From Chloroflexota bacterium (GTDB lineage: Bacteria > Chloroflexota > FW602-bin22 > JAMCYS01): a DNA stretch of 6,790 nucleotides. The stretch is from contig JAJZQK010000182.1 in NCBI GenBank assembly GCA_021847625.1, forward strand, positions 1 through 6,790, written 5' to 3'. Shown here piece after piece: positions 1 through 6,392 of this stretch. The first letter of the stretch is position 1. Each line of letters starts with the position of its first letter. Below the pieces are notes generated by a model. The model was not told where the DNA came from and did no database searches. It saw only the letters and a program-made list of their open reading frames with translations. A program made the position numbers and the translations under genes.

Positions 1-166
1 GGCCCATACGAAGTGAGGGCCCACAGGAAGTGTAGTCCACAAAAATCAAGGTTCGCTGTGCACGGCCGACCAGATGTGGGTGAGCGCCTAATGGCGTCGG
101 AAGACGGGCACAAGGATCCAGGCCGCTGTGGGGGCCAGTTTTGGTTTTTGGACGGGCGGAGCCGGG

Positions 167-360
167 TCAGGCTACGCAGCCGGCAGGGACGCGGACGAAG
201 GCACGCGCGTAAAAGAGCAGAGCCTTGAACAGGTCCAAGTGGTGGCAGCCGCGCCTCTGGACGCGAAAACCGTGCTGCAGCTTGCTGTCGGCGACCTGGG
301 TTTACAGAGGGTACGCTCGATGGCAGTCTGTCGCTTGTAGAGCTTGCGGAAGGACGTCCG
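167..360 (-). pseudogene. C-terminal remnant of a DDE transposase (IS1182-like), frameshifted
   Basis: Read on the minus strand, 360 to about 303 gives SFRKLYKRQTAIERTL, a shape typical of the region holding the last catalytic Glu of IS4/IS1182-type DDE transposases. The match then continues in another frame as VADSKLQHGFRVQRRG, the 'ADSK..HG.R..R.RG' block that follows this Glu in IS1182-type enzymes. It ends with a hydrophobic helix (LDLFKALLFYARAF) and a TGA at 169-167. A frameshift near 300 separates the two halves, and nothing recognisable as the N-terminal or middle domains lies upstream on this strand (361-538), so the gene is dead. The family call rests on motif memory only; another IS4/IS5-type family is possible. 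Confidence 0.5.
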
Positions 361-538
361 CCGCGATGGAGGCCAGAGATGAGACGGTAGGAGTCGAGAG
401 GCCGGAAGGATCGGGGGCGGCGGCCAGGTTGGTGGCAGGGGTCACGCGCTCAACGCGATGCCGGGAGGTCTCCGGGTACCTCCGCCATGCCGCGGTCTAC
501 GACCCCGCCGAGGTCTCCAGTGCTTCGGCCTTGGCGAA
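361..538. other. Unassigned stretch between transposase remnant and intron 3' end
   Basis: This stretch is the 3' flank (3' exon side) of the minus-strand group II intron and lies upstream of the transposase remnant. Short open frames exist on both strands, but none gives a recognisable motif and stops break the transposase-like frame. It may be decayed sequence of the same insertion element. The first 166 bases of the window are similarly unassigned. Confidence 0.4.
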
Positions 539-591
539 GTAAAGTAGGGCACTGGCGCGGTAGCCGTAAGGCCCCGTCTCCAATGCCCCCT
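539..591 (-). ncRNA. Group II intron domain VI and 3' splice site
   Basis: Just after domain V on the minus strand, GGGCATTGG pairs with CCAGTGCCC (9 bp including one G-U), with an inner GCC-TTAC-GGC hairpin. The tail TACTTTAC has an A at 545, seven nucleotides from the 3' end, which is the expected position of the bulged branch-point adenosine. The intron would end in AC at 540-539, matching the AY rule, and the 3' exon would start at 538 with TTCGCCAAGG. Confidence 0.75.
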
Positions 592-595
592 CTCC

Positions 596-628
596 GAACC
601 GTGCTTGAGGTTCTCCCTCACACGGCTC
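596..628 (-). ncRNA. Group II intron domain V (catalytic hairpin)
   Basis: On the minus strand the sequence from 628 begins GAGCCGTG and ends CACGGTTC at 596. These arms pair over 8 bp, with the AGC catalytic triad at the second to fourth bases. A 2-nt bulge (AG) separates this helix from an upper TGAG/CTCA helix capped by a short GA-rich loop. The length is 33 nt against the usual 34, so one loop or upper-stem base is missing. This is the most conserved part of group II introns and the main reason for the intron call. Confidence 0.85.
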
Positions 629-1270
629 TCCCCCAGGCAGTCGGCCAGACGCATTCCACCTTGCCACAGGTGTTGGCGCCTAGTCCTAGCGACCTGCGAG
701 GCTCCTCCGCGTTGACCGCGTTGGCCGTTGTTTGATCGCTCGCCTGGCTAGAGGCCCTTCGCTACGGCGGGTTATGTTGTCCACACCGATCATCGCTACC
801 AATATGGCCTCCTCCGACTTCCGCTCGGCACTCCGCCACTTCCCGGACTACGGTTATAGGCGTCGCCTTCTCCTGGAGCACCTCAGGTTGGCTGCCTGAG
901 GCCATCTTGCCAGGGCCGAGACGGATCTCCCACGTTCCGTGCTGAGCTGTCGCCACGTTCCGATCCCACTACGCCGGCGGGTTCGTCGGTGCTGCACCTC
1001 CAAGGTCTTCGCACCTCGCATGGCCTTCGCCCGTAGGTGAAGGGCTCGGCTCCCGCTCCCGACAACTTTCGACGCTTGCGCGGGATTCCTCATCGTACGG
1101 ACCGCGGCTTTGCTCGCCACCCTAGGTGACTTTGTCGTGGGGCTTCGACGTCTGGGTCTCCCCAACCGCCGCCCACCAGCTACACGGCTGCTTGGCCATT
1201 ACCGTGACCGGGCTTCCACCGGCTAGCTCAGCACAGCTTTCGTGGTACACCACCTACTCTTGCCTTCCGT

Positions 1271-1384
1271 CGGTTCTCCAAGGACCACCGGCCGGATCTC
1301 AAGCAGTTCAAGCTGGGTGCTGCCGTGACTGGCGAGGGCATCCCGATCAGCGCGGACGTCTTCGACGGGAACGAGGCGGACCAG
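1271..1384 (+). pseudogene. Internal fragment of an IS1634/IS4-family transposase
   Basis: Thirty-eight codons read RFSKDHRPDLKQFKLG, then AAVTGEGIPI and ADVFDGNEADQ. The '(Y/F)SKDHRPDLKQ' block followed by 'G(I/V)P...VF.GN..D' is the signature around the second catalytic region of IS1634-type DDE transposases, which are normally about 450-600 residues. Both sides of the fragment break off: upstream is the minus-strand group II intron, and downstream the frame soon loses similarity and stops before the IS256 gene. No start, stop or terminal repeat belonging to it is visible. It is a dead relic caught between two other elements. Confidence 0.7.
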
Positions 1385-1446
1385 ATCTGTAGTCAGAAGC
1401 TGGGTAGGGTCCGAAATTTAGTTGGAAATGCGGGTGGCGCCCTCCT

Positions 1447-1469
1447 CCCCGGGTCTGTCAGACTCGGGG
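1447..1469. repeat. Hairpin-forming inverted repeat at the IS256 gene start
   Basis: CCCCGGGTCTG (1447-1457) and CAGACTCGGGG (1459-1469) pair over 11 positions, one as a G-U/T-G wobble, around a single central base. It lies just before a good ribosome-binding site (AAAGGAG, 1478-1484). Structures here in insertion sequences can limit expression from outside transcripts; that role is inferred. Confidence 0.5.
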
Positions 1470-2304
1470 TGCAGTAGAAAGGAGTTGCGCCACTTGCGTC
1501 CAGGGTACCAGAAGAAGCAGGGGTACGAGGAGTGGGTTCTTCCTCGGGAGTTCAGCCTTGAGGTTGCAGATCTGACGGGAGCGCTGCGAGACGGGCTGAC
1601 GGCTGTAGGGCTGAAGGCAGCGATGGTGATCGCGCAGCAGATGCTGGCGGCGGAGGTTGACGCCATCGCAGGAGCCAAGGGCAAGCACCAGGTCGAGCGT
1701 CGGGCGATGCGACACGGGCATCAGGGCGGGTACGTCGTGCTGGCGGGCCGCAAGGTGAAGCTGCAGCGGCCACGGGTGCGGACGCAGGACGGCAAGGAAG
1801 TGGAGTTGCGCAACTATCGCGGACTGCAGCAGGGCGAGATCTTGGACGAGGCGGCGTTCGAGCGGATGCTCTACGGAGTGGCCAGCCGGCACTACGGGGT
1901 AGTGGACGGCGGGCTGCCGGAAGACCTTGAGGCCTATGGCACCTCGAAGAGCGCGGTGAGCGCCAGGTTTGCCCGCGCCACCGGGGAGCTCCTGCAGCAG
2001 TTCCTTCAGCGGCCGATCGACGCGCGGATGCTCGTGGTCTACGTCGACGCCATCTTCCTGAGCTCGCACGCCATCGTCGTGGCGCTCGGGGTGGACGGGT
2101 CAGGTCACAAGCAGGTTCTCGGCATGCGGGAGGGTTCCAGCGAGAACGCCGCGGTGACGGTCGCGCTGCTGGAGGATCTGGCGGCACGCGGCCTGCACGC
2201 GCGCCAGGGCCTGCTGTTCGTTGTCGACGGCTCCAAGGCCATCGCGGCCGCGGTGGCGCAGGTCTTCGGGGAACACGCTCTGGTGCAGCGGTGTCAACTG
2301 CATA

Positions 2305-2312
2305 AGCGGAGA
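2305..2312. repeat. Target-site duplication, left copy (AGCGGAGA)
   Basis: AGCGGAGA directly abuts the left inverted repeat of the 320-bp element and recurs at 2633-2640 abutting the right one. An 8-bp duplication is the size known for the IS1595 family. Collapsing the two copies rebuilds the IS256 sequence HKRRNVVEHL in frame. Confidence 0.9.
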
Positions 2313-2337
2313 TTGGGGGTATCCATTTAACCGGAGT
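2313..2337 (+). repeat. Left terminal inverted repeat of the 320-bp element
   Basis: Twenty-five bases beginning TTGGGGGTATCCATTTAACC, the exact reverse complement of 2608-2632. It contains the TAA (2328-2330) that ends the interrupted IS256 frame. Confidence 0.93.
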
Positions 2338-2348
2338 AGAATGAGCTC

Positions 2349-2618
2349 ATGGAAAGCCCTATCGCTGGCGTGCATTACCCAACGTCCACAGGTGAGTTTG
2401 ATGCGTGGTTTCACACAGATGCCGATTGCCTGGACTACCTTGAGTGGCTGCGGTGGCCCGCCCACGACCCGGTCCGCTACCGTGACCTGATTGCGACCCG
2501 TCAGCCGATCGACCGACCGCCATTCCGTCCGGTCGTCAGACGACGCCGCCCCCCTAGTCTGGACCGAATCCCTGCCGACCGGCCGTGGAGAACGGCAGAG
2601 CATGGCGACTCCGGTTAA
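2349..2618 (+). pseudogene. Internally deleted IS1595 (ISXO2-like) transposase ORF, 89 codons
   Basis: Residues 1-37 (MESPIAGVHYPTSTGEF, then TDADCLDYLEWLRWP) match the extreme N-terminus of ISXO2-like transposases, where the next residues normally form a zinc-ribbon starting with a Cys-x-x-Cys pair. Here the sequence jumps at about codon 38 (near 2459) to DPVRYRDLIATRQP and a basic, Pro/Arg-rich tail. That segment resembles the C-terminal tail seen in some members of the family, so about 200-300 codons with the zinc-ribbon and the whole DDE core seem to have been removed in frame. The ORF starts 12 bp inside the left inverted repeat end and stops inside the right one. It cannot encode an active transposase; a small regulatory or inhibitory peptide is conceivable but unsupported. 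The C-terminal identification is the weaker part. Confidence 0.7.
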
Positions 2619-2632
2619 ATGGATACCCCCAA
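2608..2632 (-). repeat. Right terminal inverted repeat of the 320-bp element
   Basis: Exact reverse complement of 2313-2337. It contains the stop (TAA, 2616-2618) of the element's own 89-codon ORF and reads through in frame with the downstream IS256 fragment. Confidence 0.93.
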
Positions 2633-2640
2633 AGCGGAGA
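2633..2640. repeat. Target-site duplication, right copy (AGCGGAGA)
   Basis: Identical to 2305-2312 and directly next to the right inverted repeat. Confidence 0.9.
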
Positions 2641-3093
2641 AATGTCGTGGAGCACCTGCCGAAGCGCGAGCAGGGCTGGGTCAACCTCCGGTTGAGTACG
2701 GCCTGGGCCCAGGGGGATGCCGTCCGCGCCAAGCAGGACCTCGAGGCGCTCGCCAAGGAGCTGGACGTCAAGTACCCCGGTGCCGCCGCCAGCCTACGCG
2801 AAGGCCTTGAGCAGACCCTGAAGGTGCAGAAACTTGGCATCGCCGCACAGCTGCGCCGCGGCCTGCGCACCACCAATGCGATCGAGGCTCTGCACTCACA
2901 ACTCCGCGTCACCGTCCGTCGCGTCTCGCGCTTCACCACCGGCGATCAGGCTCTGCGCTGGGCCGCGGTTGCAGCCCTTCGCGTCGAGCCACGCCTCTAT
3001 CGCATCGCCGGCTACAGCCACTTGCCCATCCTGGCCCAGGCCCTCGAGGTCTACGCCAGCCGCCTCAATGAAGCTACAGCCCGTGCGAGCTGA
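2641..3093 (+). pseudogene. IS256-family transposase, C-terminal part, after the insertion
   Basis: Continuation of the gene begun at 1422, in frame once the insertion and one target repeat are removed. It starts NVVEHLPKREQGW, contains the alpha-helical insertion typical between the second and third catalytic residues, then RTTNAIEALHSQLR, where E379 (numbering from 1422) is the third DDE residue, and ends at a TGA at 3091-3093. The frame is open leftward through the right inverted repeat to an ATG at 2602 and further to 2491, so a fragment could in principle be translated, beginning MATPVKWIPPKRR. It would lack both catalytic aspartates and should be inactive alone. Confidence 0.88.
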
Positions 3094-3116
3094 CCTGAAA
3101 ACAGTCTACCGGGAGA

Positions 3117-3163
3117 GCCCCCGGAGGGCACAGCAGGCTGGAGGCAACTCTGTTGAGTGCCTC
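3117..3163. repeat. Two small hairpins between the convergent IS256 and IS110 genes
   Basis: GCCC-ccgga-GGGC lies at 3117-3129. GAGGCAACTC (3141-3150) and GAGTGCCTC (3155-3163) pair over 6+3 bp with one bulged A and a TGTT loop. There is no T-tract after either, so terminator function is doubtful. They sit between the IS256 stop (3093) and the IS110 stop (3183) and may belong to the right end of IS256 or an end of IS110. The border between the two elements is not resolved. Confidence 0.35.
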
Positions 3164-3182
3164 GGGCTATGGGGACAAGGTG

Positions 3183-3853
3183 CTAAGCGGCGGTCTTGAG
3201 CTTGAGGGAGACGTCGTAGCCGAGACGAGCGAGGTCGCGCAGGGCCCTACGCTCCAATTCCTTGCGGTCTCGCTCAATGAAGTAGTCAGGGCCGAGGTCC
3301 TGGTATACGGCACCGTTGAGCACGTGGTAGATGATGATGACGAGCGAGTGCGCCAGGGCGACGGTGGCCTTCTTCCCCTTGAGATGGCGCGATAATCGGG
3401 CATGCTGGGCGGCAAGGTAGGTATTCTTTGTTCTCGCAGCGGCGCGTGCAGCCTCGACGAGGGCGTTGCGCAGGGATTTGTTGCCAGGGCGGGCACGAGC
3501 CGGCTTGCGCTTGCCTGCGCTTTCGTTCTGGCCGGGAACAAGACCGGACCATGACGCCAGGTGGTCGGCGGAGGGGAAGTGTGAGGTGTCGATGCCGATC
3601 TCGGCCACAATCACCTGGGCGGTGCGAATTCCGATTCCGGGGATGGTGAGGAGCCTTTCCAACACCTTCTCTGCTTCGGACGTCCGCTGCTCGATCTCCC
3701 GATCCAAGTCGGAGATCACCCCATCCAGATAGATCACGTGATCGAGTTGGAGCCGCAGCATATAGCGCTGATGCGGCTGGATCAACCCCGTCAGAGCCGC
3801 GATCAGTTCTTCCCGCTTGTCCCGAAGCCGCCCACGGGTGCGCGCTCCGATAA
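3183..3853 (-). pseudogene. IS110-family transposase, C-terminal part (truncated by IS21)
   Basis: About 222 codons on the minus strand, from IIGARTRGRLRDKREEL to a TAG at 3185-3183. After a helical stretch (YLDGVISDLDREIEQR) comes the Transposase_20 (IS116/IS110/IS902) domain: LLTIPGIGIRTAQVIVAEIG, SADHLASWSGLVPGQNESAGK and GNKSLRNALVEAA. The Ser in NESAGK is in the region of the catalytic serine of this domain. The tail YQDLGPDYFIERDRKELERR is also typical. The family is about 330-420 residues, and the N-terminal RuvC-like DEDD domain is missing because the IS21 left end begins at 3854. The frame runs on leftward to an ATG at 4313, but that part is antisense to istA and meaningless. The missing N-terminus, and a guide (bridge) RNA region if it was on that side, may lie beyond the right end of IS21, outside the window. 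Confidence 0.87.
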
Positions 3854-3933
3854 TGTTTGGCCACCCATTCCGAAAAAGAATGGCCACCGTTCCGAAAAGG
3901 TTTGAGCCAGCGTTCTGAAAAAGAATGGCCACC
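3854..3933 (+). repeat. IS21 left end: four iterated IstA-binding-type repeats
   Basis: Four similar units start at 3856 (TTTGGCCACCCATTCCGAAA), 3879 (AATGGCCACCGTTCCGAAAA), 3901 (TTTGAGCCAGCGTTCTGAAA) and 3924 (AATGGCCACC, cut short). The spacings are 23, 22 and 23 bp, about two helical turns, which would put all copies on one face of the DNA. GAAAAAGAATGGCCACC recurs exactly at 3872 and 3917. Multiple internal repeats at the ends are a hallmark of IS21 elements and are bound by IstA. Confidence 0.8.
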
Positions 3934-4067
3934 CCGGCGGGGGTGCGGAAGAGGTCGCGGAGCCGGCCCAGAAAAGTCCAGGTTGACCAGGATCGACACC
4001 GAACTCGAGCTTTGGACAAGTCCTCGAGGGATGGTGGTCGAACCTGGCACGAGGAAGGCGGCTCCGC

Positions 4068-5645
4068 ATGCATCAGATTCGAGAAGTGTTGCGGCTTACC
4101 CTGGATCTGGGGATCACGCAGCGACAGGCGGCCAAGAGCCTCGGTGTGTCGCGGGGCACGGTGAGCGACATCGTGCAGAGAGCGGAGGCGCAGGGACTCG
4201 ACTGGCCGATGGCGGCGCAGATGACGGATGGCGAACTGGAGCACATGCTGTACCCCGGTCCGCGGCCGGGACGCCCGGCGGTGCCGGATCCGGACTTCAA
4301 CTGGATGCGGCATGAGTTGACGACGGACAAGGACGTCACGTTGCAGCTTCTATGGTTCGACTACAAGGCGGCGCACCCGCAGGAGGGTCTCCAGTACTCG
4401 CAGTTCTGCCGACGCTACCGGGAATGGGAGCGGCGTCTGGACATCGTCCTGCGCATCCCGCACGCTGCGGGCGACAAGGTATTCGTGGACTTTGCCGGCC
4501 GCAAGGTACCGATCGTGGACCCGGCGACGGGGGAGATCTGGCACGCACCTCTGTTCGTCGGAGTGCTGGGCGCGTCGAGCTACACCTATGCTGAACTGAC
4601 CCGGGACGAGGGCGAACGCTCGGTCTGCATGGCGCACGCCAACATGTTCAGATTCTTCGCAGGGGTTACGACGGCCGCGGTTCCCGACAACATGAAGCCG
4701 GCGGTGAAGCAGTCCTCGCGCTACGAGCCGGAGCTCACGCGCGCCTACGCGGCGATGGCAGCGCACTTCGGCTGCGCCATATTGCCGGCACGTGTGCGTC
4801 GGCCGCGCGACAAGGCCCTTGCTGAGGTCGGCGTTCAGGTCGCTCAACGCTGGCTGCTGGCCGCGTTGCGGCACCATACGTTCTTCTCGCTGGGAGAGGC
4901 CAACGAGGCCATTCGGGAGCGGCAGGACTGGCTGAACCGCCGCCCTTTCCGCAAGATGGAGGGTTCTCGCCTCTCGCTCTACGAGACGTTCGACCGGCCT
5001 GCGCTACGGCCGCTGCCGCAGGCACCCTACGTCTACGCCTCCTACACGAGAACGCGGGTCGGGTTTGACTGCCACATCCAGTTCGACCACAGCTTCTACT
5101 CCGCACCCTATGCGCTGGTGAACAAGGAGGTCGAGGTGCGTGCGACCGACACCATGGTAGAGGTTCTGTTCCAAGGCGAGCAGGTCGCGAGCCACGCGCG
5201 GCGTTACGGCCGGCGGGAATACGCCACGGTCCCGGCGCATCTGCCGGAAGCACACCGGCGCCATCTCGAATGGACACCGACTCGCCTCGTCAACTGGGGC
5301 AACACGATCGGCCCCATGCTCGGTCAGCTGATCCGGGAGATCCTCGAGAGCCGCCCCCACCCCGAGCAGGGTTACCGTTCCTGCCTCGGCGTCATGAACC
5401 TGACCAAGATCTACCCCGCCACGCGCATGGAGGCGGCCGCGACGCGCGCCTTGACCATCGGGGCCAAGTCCTACCGCAGTCTGCGGTCCATCCTCGAGAA
5501 CGGGCTCGACCAGGCGCCTCTGCCGGAAGCGACCGCGCAGACCTTGCCCGAGCACCCGAACGTGCGCGGCCGTGACTACTACGCCCAGTCCGGGAACGAC
5601 GCACGGACCTGCGACAGCGCCGCAGTGGGAGGCAGGACATGCTGA
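4068..5645 (+). CDS. istA: IS21-family transposase IstA (DDE integrase)
   Basis: 525-residue IS21 transposase that binds the element ends and performs strand cleavage and joining, with IstB as helper. An N-terminal helix-turn-helix spans about residues 16-39 (ITQRQAAKSLGVSRGTVSDI). A linker with the usual PGPRPGRP comes next, then the rve/DDE core: D141 in KVFVDFAGRK, D207 in AVPDNMKPAV and E253 in RDKALAEVGVQVAQRW. A C-terminal beta-rich domain with YSAPYALVNKEVEVRAT follows at about 360-385. The length fits the longer IS21 transposases. The ATG at 4068 has GAGGAAGG (4051-4058) 9 nt upstream and no better start is seen. Its end overlaps istB by 7 bp, implying translational coupling. All three catalytic residues are present and there is no frameshift, so it looks functional. 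Confidence 0.93.
   Translation: MHQIREVLRLTLDLGITQRQAAKSLGVSRGTVSDIVQRAEAQGLDWPMAAQMTDGELEHMLYPGPRPGRPAVPDPDFNWMRHELTTDKDVTLQLLWFDYKAAHPQEGLQYSQFCRRYREWERRLDIVLRIPHAAGDKVFVDFAGRKVPIVDPATGEIWHAPLFVGVLGASSYTYAELTRDEGERSVCMAHANMFRFFAGVTTAAVPDNMKPAVKQSSRYEPELTRAYAAMAAHFGCAILPARVRRPRDKALAEVGVQVAQRWLLAALRHHTFFSLGEANEAIRERQDWLNRRPFRKMEGSRLSLYETFDRPALRPLPQAPYVYASYTRTRVGFDCHIQFDHSFYSAPYALVNKEVEVRATDTMVEVLFQGEQVASHARRYGRREYATVPAHLPEAHRRHLEWTPTRLVNWGNTIGPMLGQLIREILESRPHPEQGYRSCLGVMNLTKIYPATRMEAAATRALTIGAKSYRSLRSILENGLDQAPLPEATAQTLPEHPNVRGRDYYAQSGNDARTCDSAAVGGRTC
5627..5632 (+). promoter_or_regulatory. Ribosome-binding site for istB inside istA
   Basis: GGGAGG ends 6 nt before the istB ATG at 5639, within the last codons of istA. 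It supports 5639 as the start and coupled translation of the pair. Confidence 0.6.
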
Positions 5646-6391
5646 TCCAGATGACGACCACCAGACTGCGAGAACTCTTCTTGAACGGGATGGCCGAGGC
5701 CCTGGAGGAGCAGTTCGAACACCCTGCGGCCACCGAGGCGCTCAGTTTCGAGGAGCGGCTCGGCCTGCTCGTCGACCGTGAACTCACCTGCCGCCGACAG
5801 AAGCGGGTATCCCGCCTGCTGCGAGAAGCCCGCCTGCGCCTCGATGCCCACGTCGAGGACCTCGACTACCGTGCCTCGCGCGGCCTCGACCGCAGCATGC
5901 TGCGCGCGCTCGCCCAGGGCGACTGGATCGCGCGTCGGCAGGACGTCCTGATCAGTGGAGCTACGGGCGTGGGCAAGACGTTTGTCGCATGTGCCCTGGC
6001 CGACGCCGCCTGCCGGCTCGGCCACAGCTCCCGTTACTACCGCGTGCCGCGCCTCCTGGAGGAGCTGCGCATCGCCCAGGCCGACGGTTCCCTGAGCCGC
6101 CTGATGACCCAGCTGGCCCGCCTCGACCTCCTGGTGATCGACGACTTCGGATTGGCGGCGCTGGACGGGCCCGCCGCACGGCTCCTCCTGGAAGTGGTCG
6201 ACGACCGCAGCGAGCGGCGATCCACGATTGTGGCCAGCCAGTTGCCCTTCGGCTCCTGGCACGACGTGATCGGCGACAAGACCGTCGCCGACGCCATCCT
6301 CGACCGCTGGATCCACCGTGCCCACCGCATTGTCATGCACGGCGACTCCCTGCGGCGCGAACCACCCACCGTCACCAGGCAGGGGGGCTGA
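5639..6391 (+). CDS. istB: IS21-family helper ATPase IstB (AAA+)
   Basis: 250-residue DnaC/DnaA-like AAA+ ATPase that assembles on target DNA and recruits and stimulates IstA. A helical N-terminal domain (residues 1-95, MTTTRLRELFLNGMAEALEE) precedes the ATPase core. Walker A is GATGVGKT at 107-114, Walker B is LLVIDDFG at 164-171 (D168, D169), the sensor-1-like stretch is STIVASQLP at 195-203, and the conserved end is DAILDRWIHRAHRI at 218-231, where IstB proteins carry the arginine that acts in trans. The length of about 250 is normal. It overlaps istA by 7 bp, and its TGA is followed after one base by the ATG of the next ORF. The gene appears intact. Confidence 0.94.
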   Translation: MLIQMTTTRLRELFLNGMAEALEEQFEHPAATEALSFEERLGLLVDRELTCRRQKRVSRLLREARLRLDAHVEDLDYRASRGLDRSMLRALAQGDWIARRQDVLISGATGVGKTFVACALADAACRLGHSSRYYRVPRLLEELRIAQADGSLSRLMTQLARLDLLVIDDFGLAALDGPAARLLLEVVDDRSERRSTIVASQLPFGSWHDVIGDKTVADAILDRWIHRAHRIVMHGDSLRREPPTVTRQGG

Positions 6392-6392
6392 C

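Larger units (their letters stand above)
539..1268 (-). ncRNA. Group II intron lacking a maturase gene, 5' end missing or unrecognised
   Basis: A self-splicing retroelement RNA read on the minus strand. Its 3' part is clear: a domain V hairpin (628-596), a domain VI stem with a bulged A, and a 3' end in ...CCCTACTTTAC at 549-539. Further upstream on this strand are stretches like bacterial group II domains I-III, for example GGAACGTGGGAGATCC (near 938-923) and GGAATCCCGCGCAAGCGTCG (near 1091-1072). Intron-encoded reverse transcriptases are roughly 400-600 residues, but only about 640 nt lies between domain V and the right edge and no RT motif (such as YADD) is visible. The intron is therefore ORF-less or has lost its ORF in domain IV. 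No GUGYG 5' end is found before the IS1634-type fragment begins near 1271, so the 5' end is probably truncated. Without it the intron cannot be expected to splice. Right boundary approximate. Confidence 0.75.
1422..2330 (+). pseudogene. IS256-family transposase, N-terminal part, interrupted
   Basis: Transposase_mut (IS256/MULE-type DDE) transposase that cuts and rejoins DNA ends. The ATG at 1422 gives 302 codons; a TTG at 1494, 9 nt behind AAAGGAG, is the likelier true start, because the first 24 residues look non-coding and overlap a hairpin. Counting from 1422, the first catalytic Asp is D209 in VVYVDAIFL and the second is D269 in LLFVVDGSKAI, followed by VQRCQLHKRR, the usual block after the second Asp. 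The native reading stops at R297: a 320-bp element enters at 2313, adds LGVSI and supplies the TAA inside its left inverted repeat. The gene resumes at 2641 with the third catalytic residue. Removing the insertion and one target copy restores a single frame of 447 codons (423 from the TTG), the normal family length. No reliable IS256 terminal repeats were found. Confidence 0.9.
2313..2632 (+). mobile_element. 320-bp non-autonomous IS1595-family (ISXO2-like) element
   Basis: The element has perfect 25-bp terminal inverted repeats (2313-2337 and 2608-2632, outer ends TTGGGGGTATCC) and is flanked by 8-bp direct repeats. IS1595 elements are about 0.7-1.1 kb or more and encode a DDE transposase of about 250-350 residues. 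This copy keeps only the start and apparently the end of that gene, so it behaves like a MITE that needs a transposase in trans. It interrupts the IS256 transposase gene. Family assignment comes from the N-terminal residues of its ORF and the 8-bp duplication. The boundaries are supported by exact restoration of the target gene when it is excised in silico. Confidence 0.88.

Noticed and set aside
1..160. Inverted arrangement of GTCCACAAAAATCAAGG (about 35-51) and TTGGTTTTTGGAC (about 141-153), seen as possible IS ends
   Set aside because: The match is imperfect and short, with no flanking duplication; too weak to call.
762..1165. Minus-strand small ORFs in the intron region as protein genes
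   Set aside because: They translate structured group II intron RNA (domains I-III); the residues are basic and without domain signatures, and no reverse transcriptase motif is present.
1458..2187. Long minus-strand frames opposite the IS256 transposase (203 and 211 codons)
   Set aside because: They are Arg/Pro/Ala-rich low-complexity translations of the GC-rich opposite strand; the plus strand carries clear catalytic motifs in the same place.
3094..3182. Possible IS110/IS1111 guide (bridge) RNA region after the transposase stop
   Set aside because: Only about 90 nt separates the two convergent stops and part must belong to the IS256 end. The hairpins found do not show the internal loops needed to claim a bridge RNA.
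3854..4313. N-terminal 150 codons of the long minus-strand frame that ends at 3183
   Set aside because: The frame is contiguous with the IS110 C-terminus by chance, but this part is antisense to the IS21 left end and istA, shows no IS110 N-terminal motifs, and starts inside istA. It is not a real fusion protein.
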